From: Bacillota bacterium | GTDB taxonomy: Bacteria; Bacillota; UBA4882; UBA8346 | Length of the DNA stretch: 64,000 bases | Direction: 5' to 3' | Assembly (NCBI GenBank): GCA_023435565.1 | Contig: JAEYRN010000030.1 | Location: 62,001 to 126,000 of the forward strand | Shown: positions 32,621 through 42,189 of the stretch, piece after piece | Position numbering within the stretch: position 1 is the stretch's first letter | Layout of the letters: every line of letters starts with the position of its first letter | Position numbers and translations under genes: made by a program | Notes under the pieces: generated by a model | What the model saw: the letters and a program-made list of their open reading frames with translations, nothing else | Told to the model about the DNA's origin: nothing | The model's database searches: none

Positions 32621-35600
32621 TTAGGGGTCAATTATAGTGATTATTTTTCTTTTCAGAAGTATTTCCGCGCTAACTGGAGAGAGATACTGTTTACCTAAAC
32701 CAATTTGCCCAAATGCCGGACGTATAGTTGATGTTTGGACTTCAAAAGGTTTTGCAACTTCAAAAGTGTGATGTTCACTTAGTTTTGTGTTATAAGGCAA
32801 AGCACGCTTAGGCAGAGGGGTCCCCGCTGGGGAAAAATACTTTCCAGATAATTTGCCATATCTATCAATACGTTGTCCCGGCCTTAAAAATGTTCTTTCC
32901 CAGGGTCCTAGTGCGCCACCGTTTGGGGGATAATACGGGACTAGAGCAGTATTAGAGCTTGATCCACTAAATGCGCTGGCAGAGCCTGTTGGTTTATTGC
33001 TGTTTTTAATTATATTTTTTATTTCTTTTAGACTAGTATTGATATTAGGGTTATCTCCGGAATAAGCATATGAGTTAAAATCGTCGCTATTAAAGCCAAT
33101 CGGATTTTCGCTGGTCCATCGGCCATTCTCCGGTTGATAATCCCGAGCGGTAAAATGGACCAACTCAGTCCGGTAATCATAGAGACCGCCGGCGAAACCG
33201 AATGGAGTATACCCGGGATTACTATCCGCCAATACTTTGCCGAAGGAGTCATAACTAAGCTGTTGCCTGATCTCCCCAGTATCGCTTTTGACCACCATTC
33301 GCACTGAACCGCGAATATCAGAAATGAAATAGTACTCGGCGCCTGCTTTTTGCATTGCCACCGGCGTATATCCGTCGGCATACAGATAGACATTGATAAT
33401 CCGGCCATTCTCATTTAACTCAGCCAGGGGTTGACTGCTGAGATCGTAAATATATCCACTAGTAAAATTTTCATTTTGGATTCTGGCGATTCGCCGATTA
33501 TACGGATCATATTTATATTCCTGTTTTTGACTGGCCCAGGTAACGTTTTTTAAGTTTCCAAAAACATCATAGTCATAATTACGTTTTTTGGTAAGCCATT
33601 CACTACCGTCTTTAACAGTTTTGTAAGCCGTATACAGGAGTTGGCCGGAGTTATTATAGCTATACTCCGCTTTGCGGAGGCTATCCGGTAACTGCCATGA
33701 CCTTTGGGTTAGGCGATTAGCGCCGTCATAAACATAGTTTTCGGATAGCTCGGGAGAAATACCGGCAGTACGGTTTCCGAACGAATCATAGGTATATTGT
33801 TCAACTAAGGTTCCATTCTTAAAAACCGTCGCCAGTCTTCCGGCCTGATCATATGTATAATCATACGTTGTACTAACACCAAGAACATTTTCCAATGTCG
33901 ATTTGAGGCGATAAAAACCATCATATTGGTATTGCGCTTCAAAATAGACCTGTCCGTTATAAGTTACCTTTTGCCCGATCAATTGCTCCCAGGCATTATA
34001 GGAGCGGATTTCTGTTATATTATTACAAGTAATTGAAGTGATTTTGCCCGAAAATGGCTGCCGGATCAACTTAATGTTGCCCGCTTCGGTTACACGTCCA
34101 TAGGGATCAAAAAGATATATCACCGAGGCTTTTTTGCCGATACCACTGGCAACATGATTGGAAACAATATCGGCAGTTAAAAGGGTGCTCTTATCCGGCT
34201 GCTTTACCGTTGAAAAGTGAAGATCCGCCATAACAGCGCCGGAAGTCGTAATTCTGAATTCATCAATACCCGGTCGTTGGTAATGAATGCTCTCATTATC
34301 ATTGCTTGTAATTAGCCAATTTTGATTAGGTTCGTTATATGAATAGTTGATGGCGCATTCCGGGGAAGTAATAGAGGTAATAGTAGAATTATCGTCATAA
34401 TGCCATTGGACGTTGCGTCCATCGGCGTCAGTTATTAAAATGGGCGCTCCCTGTTGATCTGATTGCAAAGTTAGATAGTTGCTCCGTAAAGGAGTGGAAT
34501 ATCTTGTCAATGAGCCTAGATCATTAGTTTCAATACTCCAGGTATGTGCGCCCTGACTGGTGTTAAGTGTTGTCAATTGATTATTGTGATTATATAAAAA
34601 ATTGAGGCTGCCCCGTGGCGATAGTAAGCCGGTCAGATTGCCATTTTCATTATATGAATAGTTGGCCTGAAGCTGCAAGTTATCGATAGATTGGATCAAA
34701 ACACTAGTAATCGCGTTTTGATCATTATAGGCATAATTAGCTGTAAAACTCTGCCCGTCCACATCACAAACCGAGATAACCCTTTGCTTTTCATCGTAAG
34801 TTAATTGTAGCCCTCTGAGGAAACTGGCAAAATACTGGTGATGGTCTTTGAAAAACTGTCCCTTCACCGCCGGACAAGCGGCTTCAATTGTCTGTTTAAG
34901 CGTCTGGACCTCATTGTAAGTCAATGCCATCGAAGGATAGAGCACCGGCACATAGCGGCTGCCGGACACGATATAAGCCAGCAGATCGTCATAGTACCCT
35001 TCCGCCCTGCCGGTCTCCCAGATCGTCGCGAAATTCTCCCTGAAGGCGCTCACTGTTTCGCCGGAGAAAGTGTCGTCAAAGACCAGCAGGTTCTCCATGC
35101 TCTCGGTCTCAGAATTATATGAATAGTTATAGCTGCCCGTGGCGACGATCCGGTCGTCGAAAACGGCGTATTTGTGGTGCATCAGCGCCGCGGTATTGGG
35201 ATGCCATTTATAAGAGTATGTCTTAAACCGGACTTCGATCCCAGCCACGATCAGTTCATAGCTGTAATAAAAATCTTTCTCCATAATCTCCCGGATCTCG
35301 CCGGGAGTGTCGGCCTCAGCCAGTTCAGCTTCCCGCTCGTCGGTTTGTACCTGGTTGTATTCAGCGCTGATATATTCCTGACCGTCGAGATAAACTTGGA
35401 TATCTATCTGGGGATTTTGCTGTTTTTTGGCGATTAATGCTTCGGCTATCGGACGGGAACGCATGTGGTTGGCGGCCATCCGAATCGAGTGGGTGGCCTG
35501 GTTGATCAATTCCACGATCTCCGCAGCTACCACCTGGCTATCGGAGATCTTAGCGAAGGTCGGACCATAGGTACTAGAAACATAAGTGCGGTAATTGGCC

Positions 35601-36232
35601 GAAGTGAAGTAGGCATCCTGACCCGGCTGGTCAACGATTTGGGCCATTAGTTCCTCCGGGGTGGGATTGCCGGTGGCGAATGTGAAGGTCCGGCCGAATT
35701 CCCGGGAGTTACCCCAGAGCCGTTCGAATTCGGCCCGATAACGCAAGACCAGCTCCGGGTCGTTGAGCCACAGGGTGTTTTCATCGTAACAAGAATTGGC
35801 GTTATCGTTCCAGTTGCCGCTACTGGTCGCCAAAGAAGAGTAGTCGGCGATGAGATACTTATGGTGAATGGTTTTATTGACAAACCGCACATCAATACCG
35901 CTCGCCTCCAAAGCGTGGGAGAGCGTTCCGCTGGTTTCTTTCCGTTCGTCGGCGGCGTTTTCATAAAGCATCCGGATTTGGACGCCCCTGGCGGAAGCTC
36001 GTTGCAAGGCCCGGTAAACATCGAAGTCATCCAAGCCGTAAAGGGCAACCTCCAGAGTGTTCTGGGAACCGTCAATGATGGAAATCAATTCTGAGAGATA
36101 GCCGTCAATTTCCGCTTGAGGACTGAAATTGACCGATAAAGGCCCGGCGGGGTTGTAAGAGGCGTTCAGAAAGAATGGGCAAAAGACTAAAGTTATAATA
36201 ATGAGCATTATAAACGATCGTAACCGGATCAT
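32621..36232 (-). CDS. Secreted phospholipase D-RHS-TNT polymorphic toxin
   Basis: 1203 residues; GGAGG lies eight bases before the ATG. Signal peptide (residues 1-24). Phospholipase D domain with two HKD motifs: HHKYLIADYSSLATSSGN (123-140) and HHKYAVFDDRIVATGSYNYS (about 350-370). Then YD/RHS repeats from about 470, with the RHS core ending ARDYQPENGRWTSENPIGF. The C-terminal tip matches the TNT domain (NAD+ glycohydrolase family): GQRIDRYGKLSGKYFSPAGT, RALP, and FGQIGLGKQY. So three functions are fused: lipase, shell and NAD-destroying tip. It lies between the relaxase gene and small genes. Fusion of PLD to RHS is unusual. Confidence 0.85.
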   Translation of the reverse strand: MIRLRSFIMLIIITLVFCPFFLNASYNPAGPLSVNFSPQAEIDGYLSELISIIDGSQNTLEVALYGLDDFDVYRALQRASARGVQIRMLYENAADERKETSGTLSHALEASGIDVRFVNKTIHHKYLIADYSSLATSSGNWNDNANSCYDENTLWLNDPELVLRYRAEFERLWGNSREFGRTFTFATGNPTPEELMAQIVDQPGQDAYFTSANYRTYVSSTYGPTFAKISDSQVVAAEIVELINQATHSIRMAANHMRSRPIAEALIAKKQQNPQIDIQVYLDGQEYISAEYNQVQTDEREAELAEADTPGEIREIMEKDFYYSYELIVAGIEVRFKTYSYKWHPNTAALMHHKYAVFDDRIVATGSYNYSYNSETESMENLLVFDDTFSGETVSAFRENFATIWETGRAEGYYDDLLAYIVSGSRYVPVLYPSMALTYNEVQTLKQTIEAACPAVKGQFFKDHHQYFASFLRGLQLTYDEKQRVISVCDVDGQSFTANYAYNDQNAITSVLIQSIDNLQLQANYSYNENGNLTGLLSPRGSLNFLYNHNNQLTTLNTSQGAHTWSIETNDLGSLTRYSTPLRSNYLTLQSDQQGAPILITDADGRNVQWHYDDNSTITSITSPECAINYSYNEPNQNWLITSNDNESIHYQRPGIDEFRITTSGAVMADLHFSTVKQPDKSTLLTADIVSNHVASGIGKKASVIYLFDPYGRVTEAGNIKLIRQPFSGKITSITCNNITEIRSYNAWEQLIGQKVTYNGQVYFEAQYQYDGFYRLKSTLENVLGVSTTYDYTYDQAGRLATVFKNGTLVEQYTYDSFGNRTAGISPELSENYVYDGANRLTQRSWQLPDSLRKAEYSYNNSGQLLYTAYKTVKDGSEWLTKKRNYDYDVFGNLKNVTWASQKQEYKYDPYNRRIARIQNENFTSGYIYDLSSQPLAELNENGRIINVYLYADGYTPVAMQKAGAEYYFISDIRGSVRMVVKSDTGEIRQQLSYDSFGKVLADSNPGYTPFGFAGGLYDYRTELVHFTARDYQPENGRWTSENPIGFNSDDFNSYAYSGDNPNINTSLKEIKNIIKNSNKPTGSASAFSGSSSNTALVPYYPPNGGALGPWERTFLRPGQRIDRYGKLSGKYFSPAGTPLPKRALPYNTKLSEHHTFEVAKPFEVQTSTIRPAFGQIGLGKQYLSPVSAEILLKRKIITIIDP

Positions 36233-36336
36233 CAATGTTCCCTCCTTATTAAATTTATCCCTTTCCTAATAATAGACTATCATTCAATATTTTTCCATCA
36301 ATTCCTGCTTCAAATTTGGAATATTATTATGCCATA

Positions 36337-37920
36337 TTATCTTTCAGGATCCCACTCTTTATTTCGTTCATTATCCAAAATTCTAGCCTTTAACCCGGCT
36401 TTATTAATATTTTCTTGCTCCAATCTCTTAACCGAACGTTCCAATTTCTTTATCTCATTCTCTCGCGCTCTATTTCTTTGGGACCTGGGAATCTTAGTCT
36501 TTTCAACCGTCATTTTTACCCGCTGTTGGGATAGTTCTCCCCGCTCGATTCTTAAAGCGTTTATTTGGTTATCCAGGTTCTTTAATTGTTCCCGCTGTGG
36601 CTCGTTCTTTTTTAAAACCGCTTCCTTAATTCTTTCAAGCTGGGTCCGGGCTTCTGGAGTTTCCATACTTGCTTTCAACCCCTCCGTTAGGTCCTTGTTG
36701 GCGGCTTCTTTGGCATTCAAATTACTGTTCCAGGCCTCCAGGCGCTTCGATTCATCATTATAGACCTTACGAAGGGAAAGATCCATCGGACCCGGTTTAA
36801 CTTCAATTTGGTGTTTTTGGATCGCCCGGTTGTAAGCATTTAGCTCTTTTACTAACAAGTGTCTTTCTTCAGCCGCCCTTTTGATGGCTCCCTTGGTATA
36901 AATTGATTGGGCAATCAGTTCGGCCCGTTCCGGAGTAATCACTTTTCGGGTTAGTTCGCGCCGTTCATGCAATAGCCGGGTAAGGGTATTGTTGATTTCC
37001 CTGATCCGGACCGTGTATTTGGAGGGCGATTTCTCATCAATTTGCCGCAGTTCCTTTTCAATGGCTTCGTTGGTTCGCTTATATTCCCGTAAATAAAAGA
37101 CATTCCTAACCTTACGGTTTGGTTCCTTTTTTTCATAATACTCATAACGTTTCTGCTCCCGCTCTTGTGGAGTTCTGGCATTTTCTAATTGCCGCCTTAC
37201 CAAGCGGGATGTTCTTTGGACCATTTTCGGCCCGAGATGGATCTCCGGCGGCCGGTCCAGTTGTTCGGCTTTTTTAAAATCGCCTTTTTCCAAGGCCTCG
37301 TATCTTTGGGCTTGAAGTGAGCGGTAATCCACTCTTACTTCATGGCCGTATTTTTCAAGGACCCTGTTTTGATGTTCAGCCCAGGATGCCCGGAGTTTTT
37401 CAACGTTTTTCTTCCCGGTTGACCCGGAAAAACGGGTATCTTTGAAGGCCCCGCCCAATTCCGGATTTTTCTTGTTGGCCCGGGCGAAAAACAGTTCCGA
37501 GTTTCGTTCGATCTGGTCCAACTGACGTTCGCTGAACATTATATGGGCGTGGGGTTGATCTACATTCCTTTTCAATGCGGCTTTCGGGCAATGGATGGCT
37601 ACCGTATAAGGGTGATTCTCGCCGATCTGTTCTTTGATGAAATCTTGCACCAGTTCCAAACGTTGCTCTGGGTTTAACTCGTTCGGCAAAGCCACTTCGA
37701 TTTCCATATATGTTCTGCCGTTCGCCCGCTCATACTCTTCAGCCGCTTTCCAGAACTCATGGGGATTATTTCGGGCCCACGTCGGCATATTACAATGTTC
37801 TTTATATTCCAAGTCCTCTTTCTTACTTGAGCGATATTTCCCTTCCCTGCAAATATACAGCGCATGTAACGGAGTATTGCCTTTTTTCCCGGCTTTCAGG
37901 GAGCAGTGATAACTTGCCAT
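36337..37920 (-). CDS. mobA: MobA/MobL-type conjugative relaxase
   Basis: 527 residues. The ATG at 37920 follows AGGAG by eleven bases. The N-terminal 200 residues hold the relaxase: MASYHCSLKAGKKGN opening, Tyr near 22 in HALYICREGKY as possible catalytic residue, and the metal-binding HAHIMFSER motif near 124-130. The C-terminal 300 residues are long charged helices (coiled-coil), as in MobL proteins. It nicks oriT, becomes attached to the 5' end and is passed to the transporter by TraG. An RSF1010-like oriT lies 93 bases upstream, which fits the MobQ class. Confidence 0.93.
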   Translation of the reverse strand: MASYHCSLKAGKKGNTPLHALYICREGKYRSSKKEDLEYKEHCNMPTWARNNPHEFWKAAEEYERANGRTYMEIEVALPNELNPEQRLELVQDFIKEQIGENHPYTVAIHCPKAALKRNVDQPHAHIMFSERQLDQIERNSELFFARANKKNPELGGAFKDTRFSGSTGKKNVEKLRASWAEHQNRVLEKYGHEVRVDYRSLQAQRYEALEKGDFKKAEQLDRPPEIHLGPKMVQRTSRLVRRQLENARTPQEREQKRYEYYEKKEPNRKVRNVFYLREYKRTNEAIEKELRQIDEKSPSKYTVRIREINNTLTRLLHERRELTRKVITPERAELIAQSIYTKGAIKRAAEERHLLVKELNAYNRAIQKHQIEVKPGPMDLSLRKVYNDESKRLEAWNSNLNAKEAANKDLTEGLKASMETPEARTQLERIKEAVLKKNEPQREQLKNLDNQINALRIERGELSQQRVKMTVEKTKIPRSQRNRARENEIKKLERSVKRLEQENINKAGLKARILDNERNKEWDPER

Positions 37921-38012
37921 TCGGTTTCTCACTCCTTTCGTTTTAAAACAGCCACAGGCTGTTCAAAGCTTCCGGGACGGAAGCGTAGGGTCCAGGGTAA
38001 TCCCTGGCGCAC

Positions 38013-38048
38013 GAGTTTCTCGGAAGAGAAACTCATAAGTGCGCCTTA
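38013..38048 (+). other. oriT: oriT with RSF1010-like inverted repeat and nic site
   Basis: Inverted repeat GAGTTTCTC-GGAA-GAGAAACTC (38013-38034), then ATAAGTGCGCCTTA. This mirrors the oriT of RSF1010/R1162, where a GTTTCTC hairpin precedes TAAATGCG|CCCT; the cut here would be between 38043 and 38044. A second palindrome CCAGGG-TAAT-CCCTGG lies at 37992-38007. It is located directly upstream of the relaxase gene, and the gap 37921-38181 holds nothing else. Confidence 0.9.
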
Positions 38049-38181
38049 CCAGGAAAACACCAAAGACAGATCCAGGATCTTCCCGCCCCTCAGCCTTCGA
38101 AAATGGAACGGAGTTGGCCCGCTTAAGACAGATTGCCGCTGCCTTTAAGCAAATGGACCAACCCCATTCAGAATTATACAT

Positions 38182-38715
38182 TTAAAAAGTAATAACAGGT
38201 ACAGCCTTGCCGCGAATCAAATCAAAAGGAACCGGGCCGAAGTATCTACCATCAAATGAATTCCGAATGTAAGTCGCGATCGGTAAGAAATGTTTTTCCG
38301 GAATATTAATGCTTCCCCGTAATCGCGGTAAAGGTCTAACTTCGGTATCCGTGTCGAAAACCGGTCCGATATAAACATCCTTGATTTTAATCGCATCATC
38401 GGTGATGGTGACTTTGTCGCCGGGCAGGGCTCCCACCGTCTTTATCAGCAGCCAGCCTTGCGGAAGCCAGCCCCGCCCGTAAATATAGGGACGGGCTGGT
38501 TCCGGTACTTCCAAGATCACCGATTCGCCGGTTTTTAAATCTCCGTCAAAGGGTATCAGTTTATAGACTCCTAAAGGCATACTCTTTGATAAATTAAGAT
38601 AGTATTGGGGCGGTCGTGAACCGGCTAATTGTAAAACTAGAAAAAACACTAAAAAACCTGTTACAACCAAAAACAAATTACGGTTTCTTTTAATCATCGT
38701 TCCGTGTTCTATCAT
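38182..38715 (-). CDS. traF: TraF-like S26 signal peptidase of conjugation system
   Basis: Up to 177 residues; starts at 38715 or, six codons later, 38697 are both possible because no strong Shine-Dalgarno is seen. One N-terminal membrane segment (residues about 10-30), then the S26 serine in NLSKSMPLGVY and the lysine in LIKTVGALPGDKV, followed by the usual end of conjugal TraF proteases. In IncP systems TraF cyclises and matures the TrbC pilin. Downstream gene of the trb operon, six bases after trbL, with oriT next. Confidence 0.88.
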   Translation of the reverse strand: MIEHGTMIKRNRNLFLVVTGFLVFFLVLQLAGSRPPQYYLNLSKSMPLGVYKLIPFDGDLKTGESVILEVPEPARPYIYGRGWLPQGWLLIKTVGALPGDKVTITDDAIKIKDVYIGPVFDTDTEVRPLPRLRGSINIPEKHFLPIATYIRNSFDGRYFGPVPFDLIRGKAVPVITF

Positions 38716-38722
38716 CTGGCTG

Positions 38723-39808
38723 TTATGACGCCAAACGGTCTTTCATCCCCGCCGCCCGCATCGCCGAGGCATGAACGCGCATTGCGTAATGGGTGTCTTG
38801 TCTGCCTTGGCCGAAAGCAGAATTGGCCATTGCTGCCCGGCTGATACCGGCCATTGCGCCTCTAAATCCACCTCTGGTTGTTGCACCGATTTGGGCTGCC
38901 TGGGCTACCGAACCCATGGATCGCATCGCCCCACCGGCTGCAGTTCCTATTGTGGTCTTAGCGGCCCCAGCGGCGCTAATCCCGGCCAAAAATGACCCGG
39001 CGGCGGTGGCTGCTCCAAAGGAAGGTGAACCGGACAGCAATCCGGCGGCCACTTGGGGCGCGTGCCAGGATAAAAAGGCAATGGCGGCGCTTCCCAGCAA
39101 GGTATAGATCATCATTTGAAAAGTGGGATCGTTGGGCAATACCCACTTCGAGACCAGGGGCACGGCGGCGCTGGCGATGAATGATAACACCATCAGTTTA
39201 ATGCCGAAGGCGAAAACCGCGCCGATGGCCTTTTCGCCGAGAAAGGACGTATGTTGATTGGCCCCCCAGGGAATTAAGATTAAAGCCAGGCAACCGACGA
39301 TATAAAACTCGAGATAAGTGATGAAAATCTGGATGCCGACCACGGCGAAGGATGCGATAATCAACAATCCCATCACGAAACTGACTAAAATATCGCCGAT
39401 GTTATAGATTGCATCCATTCCCGAATAATTGGCGATATGGTTAAAGATGGGTTGTGATACATAGATCCCGTATTCAGACAAGGCCGAAGGGTCGGAAAGC
39501 ATCGCTTGGGTAATGCTGTTGCCCCCCGCTTTTAAACCGATCATCGCGAAACTTTGCAGGATTACTGTGGCCAGGCTCCGGTAATTAAGGACTAAGTAAA
39601 TGAAGAAGCCATATTTTAAGATTTTTTCTACTAATAATTTTAAAGTGTCGGTATCATTGCTTTTTAATAGCAAAGCCAATACCAGATCGATTACAATCAA
39701 CGATCCCAAAATCCAATTAGCGTCCATTTGGATATTGGATAGCCCCAAAGTAAAAACATTGCGAAAATCATTCAAAAGTTGTGTCAGTATTCCGGTATCG
39801 GGAGTCAT
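38723..39808 (-). CDS. trbL: TrbL/VirB6-type inner-membrane transfer channel protein
   Basis: 361 residues with about six membrane segments between residues 25 and 255 and an Ala/Gly-rich hydrophilic tail (GAATAAGSFLAGISAAGAA). The central GLLIIASFAVVGIQIFITYLEFYIVG pattern (in overlapping helices) and LALILIPWG are typical of TrbL. It forms part of the inner-membrane pore of the type IV secretion system. Between trbJ and traF, as expected in P-type operons. Confidence 0.9.
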   Translation of the reverse strand: MTPDTGILTQLLNDFRNVFTLGLSNIQMDANWILGSLIVIDLVLALLLKSNDTDTLKLLVEKILKYGFFIYLVLNYRSLATVILQSFAMIGLKAGGNSITQAMLSDPSALSEYGIYVSQPIFNHIANYSGMDAIYNIGDILVSFVMGLLIIASFAVVGIQIFITYLEFYIVGCLALILIPWGANQHTSFLGEKAIGAVFAFGIKLMVLSFIASAAVPLVSKWVLPNDPTFQMMIYTLLGSAAIAFLSWHAPQVAAGLLSGSPSFGAATAAGSFLAGISAAGAAKTTIGTAAGGAMRSMGSVAQAAQIGATTRGGFRGAMAGISRAAMANSAFGQGRQDTHYAMRVHASAMRAAGMKDRLAS

Positions 39809-39835
39809 CTCATCCCCGCCTTTACGCTTTAAATT

Positions 39836-40606
39836 TTAAAAACCCGTCGTTCCGTCGCCATTGCCTCCGGTAGTTAAGGGATTTTGGGTATTTAACCTAA
39901 GTTTATTGGCATTGGATGTCGCCGCGGCTCTTCCTTGTACTTCCTCGGCGTAATAAGATGCTTCCGCCCGGTAACTAGTAGCTATTATTTGTTGCAATCT
40001 CATTAATTGCTGTACTTGCAAGGCTGCAATTTGATTGCCTACTTGGATAGCGGTCAAGACACCATCCGCGCTCGAGGAAGCGGCTAAGAGCGAATTTAAA
40101 TTAGCGGCGTCATTACCCAGTTGGGCCACCAGCCCTTGGGCCGTCATTGCGTCATAGATAGCGTTACTGGTTTGATTACGCATGATTTCACTTTGTTTGG
40201 CATAATCGGTTCCGCTCATCCCGTTATATTTATTAAACTTTGGATAGGTGGAATCCCAAGCCATTTGTGATTGTTCGTAATTCAAGGCAATACCGACCAC
40301 ATTCTGGCTTAAATTCATAAGAGTAGTAAGGGAATGTTGAATATTCATCAAACTTGCGGCTGATAAATTGCCATCCATCTTGATTAAATTTTGTGCCGCA
40401 TAGGCTATTTGAGTCATCTGGTTTTGCAACATCGTGAAACTATTAATGGTATTTCTTATTTGATCAATAAATGCCAGTTGGTTTTGGGCTAAATTGGCCG
40501 CGTCAAAAACAGGCAAACCTGATGCAAATATTTGTGGAGTATTAAACGCCAATATCAACCCAAGAGCAAGAACTAATAATAAATGTAATGGATACCCTTT
40601 AAACAT
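39836..40606 (-). CDS. trbJ: TrbJ/VirB5-like transfer protein
   Basis: 256 residues with a signal peptide (LHLLLVLALGLILAF) then a helical domain rich in Gln/Asn: NQLAFIDQIRNTINSFTML, MTQIAYAAQNLI and a YAEEVQGRAAATSNANKL tail, matching the P-type TrbJ pattern. It is expected at the tip of the pilus or in the periplasmic part of the channel. The start follows a GGAGG-like site. It lies between the Fn3 lipoprotein gene and trbL. Confidence 0.88.
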   Translation of the reverse strand: MFKGYPLHLLLVLALGLILAFNTPQIFASGLPVFDAANLAQNQLAFIDQIRNTINSFTMLQNQMTQIAYAAQNLIKMDGNLSAASLMNIQHSLTTLMNLSQNVVGIALNYEQSQMAWDSTYPKFNKYNGMSGTDYAKQSEIMRNQTSNAIYDAMTAQGLVAQLGNDAANLNSLLAASSSADGVLTAIQVGNQIAALQVQQLMRLQQIIATSYRAEASYYAEEVQGRAAATSNANKLRLNTQNPLTTGGNGDGTTGF

Positions 40607-40688
40607 ATTGTTTCAACCTCCCAAGTTATTTCTTTTGAATCGGATCGGGAGACTAACCGCCCTCCCGATCCAAAAGCTATCCAATTCA

Positions 40689-42155
40689 TTATTGAATTAT
40701 GAAAGGGCCAACACACCTATAAGTGGCATTGTTCTTATTATCTATAGCTTGAACGTGTAAATACCTTGTGCCTTTTTTACTTATTTGAACGTTATATTGG
40801 GCTGGCATTGCATTAAAATTGGAAGGTTTTACGGTAGTTTGGCTTACATAATAATGGGCGGATTTAAGCCCCGATATGGAATCAGAACAATCTACAAAAA
40901 TTTCTACCATATCAGTTGAGTTGGCCCAGTTTTTGTTTATTGAAATTTTCGGGGCTCCATTATCAACTTTCCATTCCAATCTTCCATAGTTGCCATGCAT
41001 GGGATAACTCTCTACATATAATCTATAAGTACCTGCAAGATTGTCGGGAAAGGTATAAGAACTTTCGGTAGGTTGTGAAGGTCGTCTACTATAGATACAA
41101 GAATCATTACGATATACTTTTATTGCGTTACTATAATATAAAGAATAATAAACGGTAACAGCTACAGCTGTTGAAGGAACTGTTCGAGTGTCGTCCAAAG
41201 GCTTATAATCAAATGAATTTACTATAAATCCATTTCCGTTAGGTAAAGGGTTACTATCCGGATTAAAAGTACCCAGCTCAACTATGGCATCTTGAGCAAG
41301 ATTAACCTCTTTGATGATACCTTCGTATCCGGTTCGTTCAATTCGAACATGATAAGTTCCAGGCGGTAAATTATTAAAGTAAAAATAATCCTTTGAGTTA
41401 AAATTCAACACTTTACTTTGTTCTACGAGTATAACCGAATAACTGCCAGCAGAATTCACCATTCCCCTAATTGAACCGTTATAGACGATTTCCAAAGTTA
41501 TTTTCGATCCGGTGCTAAAATTACTAGTCCCTTCACTATTTTGTGCTTTGACCCAAACATAGTAAGTTGAACCATTGTTTAAACCGGTAATTGTTGTCCC
41601 GGTGCCTGTAATCAAACTCGTCGCTTTAACCGCCGAACCCGTATTATTTGTTGTAGCATACCAAACTTCATAACTGGTGGCTCCTGTTACGCTCTCCCAG
41701 ATCACAATGACTTCTTTATTTCTCCCTTTTAAAGTCGGTGCTTTTGGTGCGTTGGGAGGGTTGGTGGCTGAAACCGGTTTTCCTGTTCCTACGGAACTCC
41801 AATCACTGGTACCCCCGCTATTCGTTGCTCTGACCCATACATAATAAGTGGTTCCATTGGTTAAATCGCTAATAATACAGGAAGTCCCCGTAAAACTTTC
41901 AGTTATTTGAGTTGCGGTACTTGGATCATTTGACGTTGAATACCATACTTCATAACCTGTAGCGTCATATATCGTAATCCACTCAATAGTTAATTGCTTA
42001 TCTGCCGGTGTAACCGTAATATATGACGGAGCCGCCGGAGCAGGTATCGGCTTGGAATCTGATTTTTTGGAAGATGATCCGCCGCCACATCCGGGCAAAA
42101 TAGCTGAAACGATTAACAATACCAGTAAAGCTAAACGAATTAATTTCTTAAACAT
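40689..42155 (-). CDS. Fibronectin type III surface lipoprotein in the trb operon
   Basis: About 488 residues from the ATG at 42155. Lipobox LIVSAILPGCGGG gives a lipid-anchored Cys near residue 23. Two Fn3 domains follow (each with TGYEVWYSTS or TSYEVWYATT and TTYYVWVRA or STYYVWVKA strands), then a carboxypeptidase regulatory-like domain (LPPGTYHVRIERTGYEG) and a C-terminal beta domain with two Cys. It takes the position where trbK (lipoprotein, entry exclusion) lies in IncP operons, but is far larger. Likely a surface adhesin or mating-pair factor; function inferred. Confidence 0.8.
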   Translation of the reverse strand: MFKKLIRLALLVLLIVSAILPGCGGGSSSKKSDSKPIPAPAAPSYITVTPADKQLTIEWITIYDATGYEVWYSTSNDPSTATQITESFTGTSCIISDLTNGTTYYVWVRATNSGGTSDWSSVGTGKPVSATNPPNAPKAPTLKGRNKEVIVIWESVTGATSYEVWYATTNNTGSAVKATSLITGTGTTITGLNNGSTYYVWVKAQNSEGTSNFSTGSKITLEIVYNGSIRGMVNSAGSYSVILVEQSKVLNFNSKDYFYFNNLPPGTYHVRIERTGYEGIIKEVNLAQDAIVELGTFNPDSNPLPNGNGFIVNSFDYKPLDDTRTVPSTAVAVTVYYSLYYSNAIKVYRNDSCIYSRRPSQPTESSYTFPDNLAGTYRLYVESYPMHGNYGRLEWKVDNGAPKISINKNWANSTDMVEIFVDCSDSISGLKSAHYYVSQTTVKPSNFNAMPAQYNVQISKKGTRYLHVQAIDNKNNATYRCVGPFIIQ

Positions 42156-42189
42156 GGATTTTCGCCCCCTTCTCATTTCTAGTCAATAG

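Noticed and set aside
34838..36094. Several plus-strand frames of 60-95 codons within the toxin gene
   Set aside because: They are antisense to strongly conserved phospholipase D and RHS coding sequence, with no ribosome sites.
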